Shown here in pieces: positions 1 through 8,463 of a DNA stretch of 64,000 bases. Positions within the stretch are counted from its first letter, which is position 1. Each line of letters opens with the position of its first letter. Below the pieces are notes generated by a model. The model was given only the letters and a program-made list of their open reading frames with translations. It was not told where the DNA came from and searched no databases. Source of the DNA: Paracoccus aestuariivivens (lineage in GTDB: Bacteria; Pseudomonadota; Alphaproteobacteria; Rhodobacterales; Rhodobacteraceae); contig NZ_WMIE01000008.1 of NCBI RefSeq assembly GCF_009711225.1, positions 1 through 64,000 on the forward strand. The letters are read 5' to 3'. The position numbers and the translations under genes are program-made.

Positions 1-906
1 GCGGCAGCATCTTCGTCAGAACCGCTGCCTTTCGTTCCGGTGAGTAACCCAAGTCGTCGTCCTATCCCGCCCGCCAAATCTATCATTTCAGATCGAGAAC
101 GGGTGACAACTCTCCTGACATCGGGGGCTACCGCGCTATGGCGCATGAAAATGCTGGACGGGTTCGAAAAGGCCGCACTGGTCAACGCCCGAGTTTCGGC
201 CAGCAAAGGGGGCTTCTTCCAGTGGAAAGAAGGCTATGGCCCCGAGCAGGAAGAGGGCGAAGAGCTTACGATGGAAGCAGAGCCTGGCTCGTTCCAGGAG
301 CTTCCGGCCGGGGTCGAATTCAAGGAATGGGCGCCGCAATATCCGAGCGGTGAGTTCGCACCCTTCATGAAGTCTTCTTTGCGTGCGATCGCGACCGGAC
401 TTGGTGTGGCCTATAACAACCTGGCGAATGACCTTGAGGGCGTGAACTTCTCCAGTATCCGGCAAGGCGCACTGGATGAGCGCGAGCACTGGAAGGATCT
501 TCAGGAGTGGATGATCGAGTTACTTGTCGATCGTATCTTCCGAAGCTGGCTCAAGGTGGCGTTGCTGTCGCAACGGATCGTCGTCTCTGGCCGACCGTTA
601 CGCGCTGACAGGTTGGAACGCTACCAGGTCGTGACTTGGCAACCGCGCCGCTGGGCGTGGATCGATCCGCGCGCCGATGTCGCATCGGCCGTTGAGATGA
701 AAAACAATCTGATGGGCAGCTTCGGCCAGTTTATCCGCGATCAGGGCCGCGATCCGCAAACCGTCTGGCGCGAGGTGGCCGAGGATATCGCCCAGATGCG
801 CGAGGCCGGCATCCCGGATGAATACATCCTGCAGGCCATGGGCCGGAAGTTGAACCCGAAACCCCAGGAAGAAAAAGAAGAGGATGGTGGCAATGCAACC
901 GGCTGA
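1..906 (+). CDS. phage portal protein, lambda family (5' truncated by window edge)
   Basis: The reading frame is open from base 1, so the N-terminal half lies outside the window; the GTG at 40 is internal. About 300 residues remain. The stretch WRMKMLDGFEKAALVNAR followed by SASKGGFF is the conserved helix region of lambda-type portal proteins, and the later GVAYNNLANDLEGVNFSSIR segment is also typical. Portals form the dodecameric DNA gate at one head vertex. The first 35 residues match the family poorly, so a small deletion or frameshift there cannot be excluded. The tail is acidic and lysine-rich (QEEKEEDGG). The next gene starts inside its 3' end. Confidence 0.85.
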   Translation, partial: AAASSSEPLPFVPVSNPSRRPIPPAKSIISDRERVTTLLTSGATALWRMKMLDGFEKAALVNARVSASKGGFFQWKEGYGPEQEEGEELTMEAEPGSFQELPAGVEFKEWAPQYPSGEFAPFMKSSLRAIATGLGVAYNNLANDLEGVNFSSIRQGALDEREHWKDLQEWMIELLVDRIFRSWLKVALLSQRIVVSGRPLRADRLERYQVVTWQPRRWAWIDPRADVASAVEMKNNLMGSFGQFIRDQGRDPQTVWREVAEDIAQMREAGIPDEYILQAMGRKLNPKPQEEKEEDGGNATG

Positions 907-1213
907 ATTCAAACGCGGCGCTACCTTTAAGGCCGATTTGAAATTCGACGACGCTACGGAATGGGCGTTTGTCTATCCGCATGACAGCGTGTCGGCGGCC
1001 GTGAAGTTCGGACATCGGCGCTATCCTCTTGTGGTTACGGTGGACCCCGTGAACTTTAAAATCACTGCCACGGCTGCAGACACCTCGGCGTGGCCGCTTA
1101 CCGGCACCGAGCACGCCAGCTTTGATTACTGGATCACCAAGGACGGCGAGCTGCTGCCCTTTCCGGGATCTAACAATATTCCGCTGAAGATCATCGAGGG
1201 AGCGACGCGCTGA
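893..1213 (+). CDS. small phage protein of unknown function (fibre-associated)
   Basis: This 106-residue protein lies between the portal and a large fibre gene and overlaps both: its start is inside the portal 3' end and its TGA shares bases with the next ATG. I chose ATG 893 because AGAGGA lies about 8 bases upstream; ATG 884 would add three residues. It begins QPAEFKRGATFKADLKF, an opening seen in small proteins encoded beside phage fibre or baseplate genes, and looks all-beta. I do not recognise a named family. Position and overlap suggest co-translation with the fibre protein. Confidence 0.7.
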   Translation: MQPAEFKRGATFKADLKFDDATEWAFVYPHDSVSAAVKFGHRRYPLVVTVDPVNFKITATAADTSAWPLTGTEHASFDYWITKDGELLPFPGSNNIPLKIIEGATR

Positions 1214-3882
1214 TGCAGATCACGATCTGGGGCGCTAATACGCAAGCTACTGTTCTGGCTTTGCCCATCCTGGGCATCCCGACCATCAAGGGCGACAAGG
1301 GTGATCAGGGTGAGCCTGGCGAAATTCCCGAGGAAGATCGCACCCGGATCGACGCGGCCATCGACGTCAATAACAACCTGACTGCCGTGCGTGCTGAAAT
1401 GCAGACGGCGCACACTGAAACCGTATCGGCGGCTGGGCGGGTGGCGGAGGACCGCTTGGCGACGGGGAGTGACCGGAGCGCCACCGCTGTAGACCGTGCG
1501 CAGGTTGCAGCGGACCGTGCACAGGTGGCCGCGGATCAGATTGCAGCTGAACGTGCCCGGTCCGAGGCCGAGGCATTTGCAGCCGCTGGCGCAACTGCCG
1601 CCCATTTTTACGATACCATCGCGATCGGCCGGGCAACCGTCTCGGACGGAGCACAATTCGGCGTGCGTGCCGGTGGTGCTGACGGGCTGACGCGCTCGAC
1701 AGTTTTCAGGCGAGATAGTGAGACGACCCAGTCGATGATCGTGCAGATTATCGCAGCGACCGAAGTTGCGACTGAGGCGCAGCGCCGCACCGAACTCGAG
1801 GCAGCGATCAGGCCTGATGCGGATTTTTCGGTTATCAATACCGTGCCACAGGTAGGCTATATTTATAACTCTGCACTCGGGCAGGTTCTTTCAAACTCCT
1901 CTTATCGTGCGATGTTTGTCGCTGTTTCAGAGGGTGATGTGCTTCGCCTCTCGGCGGGGGTGCGCGGGACGAGCACGGCGCTTGCCACATTTGTGGATAG
2001 CAGTGGTCGCGTCATCGATCGCCTCAACATCGGGTCCAATACCGAGACTGTTTACGAAAAGGTAATCTTGGCAGCGCCGGTCGGAGCATCCGGGCTTTGG
2101 ATGACGACAGAGAACGTCGCCGCCATATTTCCGCTAGCCGAGCGTCTCGTTAACAGCCAGGCGCGGGCTCGCGAGGTGGAACCGCTAAGCGAATGGGAAA
2201 ACGTTTCCATCACATGGACAAGCGGCGGCTTCTATCGGCTCGATACAGGCGCGTTCTCTTCAAATCCCAACTACCAATATGCGGTTGTCTCGGTAACTCC
2301 GGGCGAGGTCTATCGACTATCCAACGAACTGAATGGCGTAAATCTGTCGCTGGCTCTGTTCAGGGACGCAGGCGATGCGGTGCTTTATCCCTACAAACGG
2401 GGCGCAACGCCTGCCATCGCGTTTTCTGGTCAAGTCGTGGTCGTGCCTCCGGGCGCAGCGACCATGACCTTAGGACGGAACATCAATGCGGTCTCGCCTT
2501 TCTCGATCGAGCGCCGAACGGGTCGGATAGGAAGCGTCCCCGATTATGTGCGGGAAAATCTCGATGCTGTTCCGGCGATGGTGCAAGCGGCCGTTGAGCA
2601 GGAACGACAATTCTGGACGGCGGAAACGTTAGTCTGGGCCTCCGGTAATATCCGGCGTTCCGATGGCGTTGTTCTGGTCAATGAAAACTACAGCCACGCT
2701 TTCGGCGAGTGCATTCCCGGATCGACTATGCGGTTCTCGGCCAATCTTTATGGAACTGGCGTCGGGCTGGTCGTCTGGTATGGCGTTGGTGACACCTATC
2801 TTAGCGTTGAAGGGCAGGGATCGAATACAGCGCCAGTCGAATATCGTGACGTGGTGCTGACCGTTCCGGCTGGCGCGATCAGGTATGGGATGACTTACCG
2901 CAATGCCGACGGCGCCAATCTGGTGCCGCATGCTGAGGTCTCGACGATTGCGCCGAGTCTGACCGCGCTGATTGACAGCCGTATTCTCGGATCGGGTGCG
3001 GGTGGTTTCTGGTCAGGGAAAGACATCGTCTGGATGGGAACCTCAATCCCTGCGGGCGAAACCACTGGTCTGAAATATCCTGATCAGGTCGGGGCCGCAT
3101 TGGGTGCAACTGTCCACAATATTGCGCGGGCAGGATCGTGCCTGCGTAACGGCGTCGCCTCTGCCCGCAATGTCGTGCCGGATGATGAATTCGGATGGGC
3201 CAATGCCAATTGGGGTATCATCACCCGAAGCCTGTCCATGACCACGGCCGAAAAACAGGCCATCATTGACAACTGGGCGACTTGGCGGACCAGATTCCGC
3301 GCGTCGTCTAGTCCTCCGGTCAACCTGTCGGCGGCGCAACAGGCTGATACGCTGAACAGCAGTTGGGAGGTAAGGATCGCCCCGCATCTCGGGCAGGGGC
3401 GCGATCTATGGGTGTTCGATCACGGCGTCAACGATGCTGGTACGGCAGATGATCTGCTGGAAGGAGAAGACGATACTCGGGATCGTGGCACGTTCCTCGG
3501 AGCGTCTAACTATCTGATCGACCTTATTCTCAACGATAACCCCCGCGCACGGATCTTCTTCATCGGCCATTATACCGATGATGACTTTGTCAGGGCCAGC
3601 ATGGTGCCGGGCCAAAAGCGGGTCGCAGATCTGTGGGGGCGCCCGATCTGCCCGCTCTATGAGACGCTGGGCTGGTCTAGGGTCCGGTCAGTTACGACCG
3701 AAGGATACTGGCAGATGACCGGCAATACTGGGATATGGATGCCGTCCGGTGGCTCGATCCAGACGCTGGAAATGAATGAGGTCTGGATGCCTGACGGCCT
3801 GCACCCGGACCGGGATGCCAGTGGAACAGCGGTAAACAGGATCGTTGATGCGCTGGTTGCTTGGCTCAATGTGACTCGATGA
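1213..3882 (+). CDS. tail fibre/spike-like protein with collagen-like segment and C-terminal SGNH esterase domain
   Basis: This is an 889-residue protein. Residues 28-38 are a short collagen-like stretch (GDKGDQGEPGE). Residues 50-130 are Ala/Asp-rich and probably a coiled coil. Three related beta modules follow at about 206-310, 328-435 and 470-580, each with an aromatic NYxxA/NYQYA-type strand, a turn equivalent to VSPGEVYRLS, and a PxGA motif near the end. The C-terminus (about 600-889) is an SGNH/GDSL hydrolase: block I MGTSI with the nucleophile Ser near 610, DHGVND near 735, and the catalytic pair in DGLHPD (Asp 861, His 864). Such proteins usually bind and deacetylate host surface polysaccharide. 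Its place between portal and protease is unusual. Confidence 0.8.
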   Translation: MQITIWGANTQATVLALPILGIPTIKGDKGDQGEPGEIPEEDRTRIDAAIDVNNNLTAVRAEMQTAHTETVSAAGRVAEDRLATGSDRSATAVDRAQVAADRAQVAADQIAAERARSEAEAFAAAGATAAHFYDTIAIGRATVSDGAQFGVRAGGADGLTRSTVFRRDSETTQSMIVQIIAATEVATEAQRRTELEAAIRPDADFSVINTVPQVGYIYNSALGQVLSNSSYRAMFVAVSEGDVLRLSAGVRGTSTALATFVDSSGRVIDRLNIGSNTETVYEKVILAAPVGASGLWMTTENVAAIFPLAERLVNSQARAREVEPLSEWENVSITWTSGGFYRLDTGAFSSNPNYQYAVVSVTPGEVYRLSNELNGVNLSLALFRDAGDAVLYPYKRGATPAIAFSGQVVVVPPGAATMTLGRNINAVSPFSIERRTGRIGSVPDYVRENLDAVPAMVQAAVEQERQFWTAETLVWASGNIRRSDGVVLVNENYSHAFGECIPGSTMRFSANLYGTGVGLVVWYGVGDTYLSVEGQGSNTAPVEYRDVVLTVPAGAIRYGMTYRNADGANLVPHAEVSTIAPSLTALIDSRILGSGAGGFWSGKDIVWMGTSIPAGETTGLKYPDQVGAALGATVHNIARAGSCLRNGVASARNVVPDDEFGWANANWGIITRSLSMTTAEKQAIIDNWATWRTRFRASSSPPVNLSAAQQADTLNSSWEVRIAPHLGQGRDLWVFDHGVNDAGTADDLLEGEDDTRDRGTFLGASNYLIDLILNDNPRARIFFIGHYTDDDFVRASMVPGQKRVADLWGRPICPLYETLGWSRVRSVTTEGYWQMTGNTGIWMPSGGSIQTLEMNEVWMPDGLHPDRDASGTAVNRIVDALVAWLNVTR

Positions 3883-4023
3883 ACTGAGAAACTAGCAGGC
3901 CCTACACTGCACTCTGGCGCATCAGAAATCCTTGACAGACACTCCCCCAATAGAGAAGCCCCGCACGAGGGAGGGACGGTTTGGCATGTCTGAGGGCTGC
4001 TCTTTAACCACCGTGAGATGTCG

Positions 4024-4965
4024 TCATGCAGATTCTAGTGAGCGCAGTTCTTGCACGATATTCGCGATCCATTGGCTTTTTGGGGCTCGCTGCTGAGCTT
4101 CAAGTGCCGCATCAATGGCTTTGTCGTACTCCCCTAGCTTTTGATGAATTCTACTCGCAGTAACGAATGGCGCCGAAGTTTTTGTGTGGGCCAAGAGAGA
4201 TAGCTCGATGGTGCGAGCAGCCGAAGTGATATCGCCCCGGGCAAATTGTCTATCCGCGAGAACCCGCAGCAAATTGCCGCGATAATAAGATGATGCTTTC
4301 CGGGATTTTCGGTAGATTATCTTTGCTTCATTCATATCGCCCGACAGGATCGCGGACAGGAATTTCGCTAAAACCAATTTGGAGGCTAAAGGCTGAATGA
4401 CCAGATGCCCGCAACCGAATCCTGGGACAATTTCTACCTCGCCATTTTCTGCAATCAACCTGGCGTGACGAATGTCTTTTTCAAACATGGGGTCCGCAAC
4501 TACAACTACACGACCCCCAAGATCCAGTTTGTTGATCTCCATACCCGAATTCAGAGAAGAATCGAAAAATCTGAGGTATCTTCTATCCCAACCGGAGACC
4601 AAAGCCGGATCGATAGAATACTGCGGTGCGAGTGCCAGTGTCACATCGCTATTCATCCTAGCGCTGTGTTTAATTGCCCCATAGGCGCCCATGCTACTCC
4701 CATAAGACAATCTATTGTCATAGCCAATGAGCCGCGGCGCTAGAGCCGCAGCGACTCTCTGCATTGATGAAACTGGAAACCAATTGTTTCGCTTAGCGAC
4801 GACTCCAAAGACGTCGTAGCCAAAGCTCGTCAATATCTCGCCGCCCGGGATGCCTTTCTCTTTGAAGTTGTAGCCCATCGAGCTATAGGAAATTGCCGCT
4901 ACCTTCTGGTTGTTGCCTTTGAAGTAGACGGACGTTTCTGCGTCTTCGTAAACCTTGTGTACCAT
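4024..4965 (-). CDS. alpha/beta hydrolase-like protein with C-terminal TPR-like helices (prophage cargo)
   Basis: This 313-residue protein, starting at MVHKVYEDAE, runs opposite to the phage late genes. An upstream ATG at 5079 would add 38 residues that do not look like a folded domain. The nucleophile elbow is GSSMG (Ser 91), followed by VVVADP and a late GCGHLV that could supply the acid and His. Residues from about 210 form helical pairs of TPR type (GDMNEAKIIYRKS, ARGDITSAARTIE, LGEYDKAIDAALEAQQ). Its base composition is visibly less GC-rich than its neighbours, suggesting separate acquisition. Similar proteins occur in surface polysaccharide loci of Rhodobacterales; a role in envelope modification is inference. 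Confidence 0.65.
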   Translation of the reverse strand: MVHKVYEDAETSVYFKGNNQKVAAISYSSMGYNFKEKGIPGGEILTSFGYDVFGVVAKRNNWFPVSSMQRVAAALAPRLIGYDNRLSYGSSMGAYGAIKHSARMNSDVTLALAPQYSIDPALVSGWDRRYLRFFDSSLNSGMEINKLDLGGRVVVVADPMFEKDIRHARLIAENGEVEIVPGFGCGHLVIQPLASKLVLAKFLSAILSGDMNEAKIIYRKSRKASSYYRGNLLRVLADRQFARGDITSAARTIELSLLAHTKTSAPFVTASRIHQKLGEYDKAIDAALEAQQRAPKSQWIANIVQELRSLESA

Positions 4966-5152
4966 CAAGCCAGCCAATGAAAATTCCCGTGAAAAGCAGG
5001 TTAACTGGAGGGCATCCCGGACACAACGTGCGTATGTCAATGGAGCTCGACGAGCTACCGCCAGTCGAATGCGGTCCACGGTGCATCGGAAGGGGAACTT
5101 CGACCCTTTTTATGGTATGATCTGCTCGGTGACTCCGCAGACGGGGGAAATT

Positions 5153-6139
5153 GTGACCCACGCAAAATCCGTATCCTTGACGCGCCGCTCAGCGCTTGGC
5201 GCGGGCGTGGGAATGTTGTGCAGCCCAGTACTCGCCCAGCCCAGTTGTGAGCTTGGCCTTCCCGGCCATGTGAAGGGCTCCGCGGTCTGGCGTGATTACG
5301 ATCAGGCGGAACTGGATGCGGCCTATAATCAGACCTTTTATCAGGCACATCTGGATCGGGTGAATGACCGCCTCGGCGCGCAAAGCTTCGATCTGCGGTT
5401 CCGGCGCGGCTATCCAGATCGACTGACGTATGGTGAGCATCCGGACGAGAAGCTGGATCTTTACCGAACCGCGGTGACGCCCGCGCCGATTTTCATTTTC
5501 ATCCACGGCGGCATCTGGATTCATCTGGATGCGGCGACAAGCGGGTTCGCGGCAGAAATGTTTATGGATCACGGCGCGCATTTCGCCGCGCTCGACTTTG
5601 CGCCTGTCACAGAACTTGGCGGCGATCTGGCCGCACAGGCGGCACAGGTCCGGCGAGGCATCGCGTGGATCGCACGAAATGCGGCCAGCCTCGGTGCCGA
5701 TCCGGAGCGCATCTACATCGGCGGCCATTCCTCGGGCGGGCATCTCTGCGCGGTGGCGCTCACCACGGACTGGGTGGCAGAATTCGGCCTGCCCCGCGAC
5801 GTCATTAAGGGCGGGTTATGCATGAGCGGGATGTATGACCTCGAGCCCGTGCGCCTCTCTTGGCGGAGCAGCTACCTTGCCTTCACTGACGAGATGGAGG
5901 CCGCCATGAGCCCGCAGCGCCATATCGACCGTATCGCTGCGTCTCTGACTATCACCTACGGCAGCTACGAGACGCCCGAGTTCCAGCGTCAGGCCAAAGA
6001 TTTCACGGCGGCGGTGCAGGCCACTGGCAAGCCGGTCGCTCTTATCGGCGGCACGCTTCACCATCAGGAAACATGGGAATCCTTGGGCAATCCATATGGA
6101 CTTAATGGGCGTGCCGCTCTTGACATGATGCAGATTTAG
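5153..6139 (+). CDS. Tat-exported alpha/beta hydrolase, arylformamidase/esterase-like
   Basis: GTG 5153 has GGGGGA a few bases upstream and opens directly into a twin-arginine signal (SLTRRSALGAGVGM, cleavage probably after VLAQ), giving 328 residues. Further upstream starts exist but would put 66 unrelated residues before the signal. The mature part has an oxyanion motif HGGIW (residues 118-122), the nucleophile elbow GHSSGG (Ser 193) and a late LHHQETW that can supply the catalytic His, the pattern of kynurenine formamidase-like and hormone-sensitive-lipase-like esterases. The substrate is unknown. It is divergent from the neighbouring hydrolase and looks like prophage cargo acting in the periplasm of the lysogen. 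Confidence 0.75.
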   Translation: MTHAKSVSLTRRSALGAGVGMLCSPVLAQPSCELGLPGHVKGSAVWRDYDQAELDAAYNQTFYQAHLDRVNDRLGAQSFDLRFRRGYPDRLTYGEHPDEKLDLYRTAVTPAPIFIFIHGGIWIHLDAATSGFAAEMFMDHGAHFAALDFAPVTELGGDLAAQAAQVRRGIAWIARNAASLGADPERIYIGGHSSGGHLCAVALTTDWVAEFGLPRDVIKGGLCMSGMYDLEPVRLSWRSSYLAFTDEMEAAMSPQRHIDRIAASLTITYGSYETPEFQRQAKDFTAAVQATGKPVALIGGTLHHQETWESLGNPYGLNGRAALDMMQI

Positions 6140-6461
6140 CCTCGAATTGCCCGGCACTTGTCATCATTCGGCGTGGGTGCCGTCTCCTAAGCCGCCGTTC
6201 AAGTGCGCGCAGACTGTCTCAACGTTGGTCGCCGCCATATTGTGCTGGAAAGCCAGACTGCGGCGACCGACGAGCTAAACGGAGGCTTGACAACCCCTCA
6301 ATTGCAACGGCGAACCCAATGGCGAAGCTGCCTGGAGGGCGGCGCAGCCGTGCACCGCCCTTACGCATTCTTAGCTCGCAAACGCGATTCGCCGTGAAAT
6401 CTCGCCAGAGGAACACGGCGCAGTTGCGCAGCCTAATGCCCCCAAACCTTATGAGGGCGGC
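6140..6461 (+). other. structured intergenic region before the head operon
   Basis: No convincing gene is present. Bases 6227-6268 form a 9-bp perfect inverted repeat (GGTCGCCGC / GCGGCGACC) enclosing a second hairpin CTGG-AAAG-CCAG. Bases 6336-6361 form another 7-bp hairpin (AGGGCGG / CCGCCCT). Neither has a U-tract. A copy of the prophage's repeated 20-base element begins at 6395. A TTGACA at 6287 has no matching -10. Confidence 0.6.
6227..6268. repeat. 9-bp inverted repeat with nested hairpin
   Basis: GGTCGCCGC at 6227-6235 pairs with GCGGCGACC at 6260-6268, and CTGG-AAAG-CCAG sits inside the loop at 6245-6256. It lies just downstream of the Tat hydrolase gene and has no T-run, so it is either an RNA structure or a protein binding site rather than a classical terminator. 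Confidence 0.6.
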
Positions 6462-6465
6462 ATGA
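6394..6465 (+). promoter_or_regulatory. repeated leader element, copy 1 (before protease gene)
   Basis: TGAAATCTCGCCAGAGGAAC at 6395-6414 matches three other places in the prophage and is followed by the hairpin GCGCAGTTGCGC. Read from GTG 6394 it gives a 23-residue frame whose TGA (6463-6465) overlaps the ATG of the protease gene. Other copies are at 7007, 11071 and 14421. Whether the peptide, the RNA or the DNA matters is not known. Confidence 0.6.
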
Positions 6466-8441
6466 ACCTTCCGAGCATAGTCGGGGCATTTCTGACCCGA
6501 TCCATCACTCCTGAACAGATCAACGCGCGCACTCGCGATGGCGGCGAATTTCGACACATCGGCGAAGTGCGGCAGATCGATTTCGAAAGCAGAACGGTCG
6601 AGCTCGCTTTTTCCAGCGAGACGCCCGTGCAGCGCTGGTTCGGGGATGAGGTGCTGGACCATTCCGCCGCCGCGATCAGGCTTGACCGTCTGCGCGGTGG
6701 CGCGGCGCTGCTGGTCAACCATGATTGGAATGATCACATCGGCGTGGTGGAAAACGTCGAAATCGGCGAGGACCGGATCGGTCGCGCCAAGGTACGTTTT
6801 GGTCGCGGTCCCCGTGCATCCGACATTTTGCAGGACGTGGTCGATGGCGTGAAGAGGCATGTTTCCTTTGGCTATGCCGTCCATGCCATCGAGGTCGAAA
6901 AACGGGCAGGACAGCCCGATCTGATCCGCGTCACCGATTGGGAACCCTATGAGATTTCGCTGGTCAGCGTACCTGCCGATCCAACCGTCGGCGTCGGTCG
7001 AGCACATGAAATTGCGCCAGAGGAACCGGGCAAGCACCCGGCGCAGTCTGCCCTCACGCGGGCAGCGCCCGATCCGAAACCCGAGAATGGAAATGGCTCG
7101 ATGAAAAAGAAACTCGTTCGCAACGCCTCGGGCCAGCTCGTGTGGGCTGAGGTCGATGAAGCCGGCGCAGTTGTCCGTGAACTGGAAGTGGTCGAGGAAG
7201 CCGGGGCTGAACGCGGTGCGGGTGAAGCTGCCGAACGCGCCCGGACTGCCTCAATCCTCGAGATGGGCCGTCAGTACGGTGCCGCAGAACTAGCTGCAAC
7301 CGCAGTCCGCGATGGTCGCAACGTCGATCAATTCCGCGCAGCGCTGTTGGAGCAGATGGCTGCAAATCGCGGCCGGGCGGTGACAGAAGGCGGGGATCAG
7401 CTTGGCCTGACCGAGCGTGAAGTGCAGCGCTATTCATTTATGCGCCTATTCCAGGCACTGACGAATCCCAATGACCGCAGTCTGCGCGAGGCTGCCGCCT
7501 TCGAATTCGAATGTGCGACAGCTGCTGCCGAGCGTGCGGAACGAAGCCCGAAAGGGACGTTGATTCCTGTCGACGTGCTGACCCGAGCCCTGAACACCGG
7601 CACCGGAAATACCGGTTCTGGAGACACTGGTGGTGTGCTCGTCACAACCGAATTGCTGTCGCAGTCCTTTGTCGACATGCTTCGCAATCGCACGACGCTA
7701 CTACAGCTCGCCACGCCGATCGGTGGTCTGGTCGGCAATATCGACGTTCCCACCCAAGCTGGTGGCGCAAGCGGCTACTGGCTGGGCGAGGATGACGAGG
7801 CGACGCTGTCGACCATGTCCTTCGATCAATTCGGCCTGCGCCCGAAGACTGTCGCCGGCATGACCGAGGTCACGCGTAAGCTGATCATGCAATCCAGCCT
7901 CGATGTCGAAGCCATGATGCGCCGTGATCTGTCGGCCGCGCTGGCGCAGGCGGTCGACTATGCCGGCTATTATGGCAAAGGCACGGATCACACGCCGCGC
8001 GGCATCGCCATGACGCCGGGTCTGAACGCGGTCGATTTCGCTGCCACCAACCCGACCTATGCCGAACTGGTCGGGATGGAGACGGAGATCTCGGCCGACA
8101 ATGCCGATGTGAACAACATGGCCTATGTCTTCAATGCCCGCATGCGCGGCCATCTGAAGACCACGCCGAAATTCACCTCGGGTACCGATCAGGGCGTGAT
8201 CTGGGAGCCCGGTGCCACCGTGAACGGCTACCGTACCGAAGTCACCAACCAGATCGCCAATGGCGACGTGTTCCACGGCAATTTCGGTGATGTGCTGATC
8301 GGCATGTGGGGTGGTCTTGACGTGACGGTTGACCCCTTTACCCACTCGGCACGTGGCCGCATCCGCATCGTCATGATGCAGGACGTTGATATCGCTGTAC
8401 GCCGCGTCCAGTCCCTGTGCCTGGGCCGCCTGATCCCCTGA
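6462..8441 (+). CDS. prohead protease fused in frame to HK97-type major capsid protein
   Basis: This 659-residue frame starts at ATG 6462 with GAGGG just upstream. Residues 1 to about 190 are an HK97-type prohead protease (S78-like serine protease): NHDW carries the His and VSFGY the nucleophile Ser, followed by YEISLVSVPADP. A Pro/Gly-rich linker with a repeat element copy leads to the capsid protein, which has a helical scaffold-like delta segment (about 214-330) and then the HK97 fold with GGVLVTTELLSQSFVDMLRN, YWLGEDDEA and TGLNAVDF-like loops. Separate genes are usual in HK97-like phages. The internal ATG 7101 could also release free capsid protein, which is needed in hundreds of copies. 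Confidence 0.88.
   Translation: MNLPSIVGAFLTRSITPEQINARTRDGGEFRHIGEVRQIDFESRTVELAFSSETPVQRWFGDEVLDHSAAAIRLDRLRGGAALLVNHDWNDHIGVVENVEIGEDRIGRAKVRFGRGPRASDILQDVVDGVKRHVSFGYAVHAIEVEKRAGQPDLIRVTDWEPYEISLVSVPADPTVGVGRAHEIAPEEPGKHPAQSALTRAAPDPKPENGNGSMKKKLVRNASGQLVWAEVDEAGAVVRELEVVEEAGAERGAGEAAERARTASILEMGRQYGAAELAATAVRDGRNVDQFRAALLEQMAANRGRAVTEGGDQLGLTEREVQRYSFMRLFQALTNPNDRSLREAAAFEFECATAAAERAERSPKGTLIPVDVLTRALNTGTGNTGSGDTGGVLVTTELLSQSFVDMLRNRTTLLQLATPIGGLVGNIDVPTQAGGASGYWLGEDDEATLSTMSFDQFGLRPKTVAGMTEVTRKLIMQSSLDVEAMMRRDLSAALAQAVDYAGYYGKGTDHTPRGIAMTPGLNAVDFAATNPTYAELVGMETEISADNADVNNMAYVFNARMRGHLKTTPKFTSGTDQGVIWEPGATVNGYRTEVTNQIANGDVFHGNFGDVLIGMWGGLDVTVDPFTHSARGRIRIVMMQDVDIAVRRVQSLCLGRLIP
7006..7104 (+). 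promoter_or_regulatory. repeated leader element, copy 2 (inside protease-capsid frame)
   Basis: The same 20-base element, TGAAATTGCGCCAGAGGAAC at 7007-7026, is followed by the hairpin CCGGG-CAAGCA-CCCGG. In the +1 frame ATG 7006 opens 32 codons ending in TGA 7102-7104, which overlaps the in-frame ATG 7101 of the capsid part. In the gene's own frame the element encodes EIAPEE. Confidence 0.6.
7101..8441 (+). CDS. major capsid protein, alternative product from internal start
   Basis: ATG 7101 is in frame with the protease-capsid gene and begins MKKKLVRNASGQLVWAEV, a plausible capsid N-terminus; this product would have 446 residues, close to a normal HK97-type capsid precursor with its delta domain. 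The Shine-Dalgarno sequence is weak, but the short overlapping frame ending at 7104 could couple translation to this start. An internal start at exactly the domain boundary suggests that fusion and free capsid are both made. This is inference. Confidence 0.5.
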   Translation: MKKKLVRNASGQLVWAEVDEAGAVVRELEVVEEAGAERGAGEAAERARTASILEMGRQYGAAELAATAVRDGRNVDQFRAALLEQMAANRGRAVTEGGDQLGLTEREVQRYSFMRLFQALTNPNDRSLREAAAFEFECATAAAERAERSPKGTLIPVDVLTRALNTGTGNTGSGDTGGVLVTTELLSQSFVDMLRNRTTLLQLATPIGGLVGNIDVPTQAGGASGYWLGEDDEATLSTMSFDQFGLRPKTVAGMTEVTRKLIMQSSLDVEAMMRRDLSAALAQAVDYAGYYGKGTDHTPRGIAMTPGLNAVDFAATNPTYAELVGMETEISADNADVNNMAYVFNARMRGHLKTTPKFTSGTDQGVIWEPGATVNGYRTEVTNQIANGDVFHGNFGDVLIGMWGGLDVTVDPFTHSARGRIRIVMMQDVDIAVRRVQSLCLGRLIP

Positions 8442-8463
8442 TCCCCTGATCCTTGAGCAATAG

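Noticed and set aside
3932..3937. TTGACA as a promoter after the fibre gene
   Set aside because: No -10 element at 16-18 bases.
4955..5152. N-terminal extension of the Tat hydrolase to an ATG at 4955
   Set aside because: It would place 66 residues before an intact Tat signal peptide, and GTG 5153 has a good ribosome binding site.
6287..6292. TTGACA before the head operon as a promoter
   Set aside because: The sequence at the -10 position (GCGAAC) does not fit.
6203..6397. 64-codon frame in the gap before the protease
   Set aside because: It overlaps three inverted repeats, has no ribosome site and no family resemblance.
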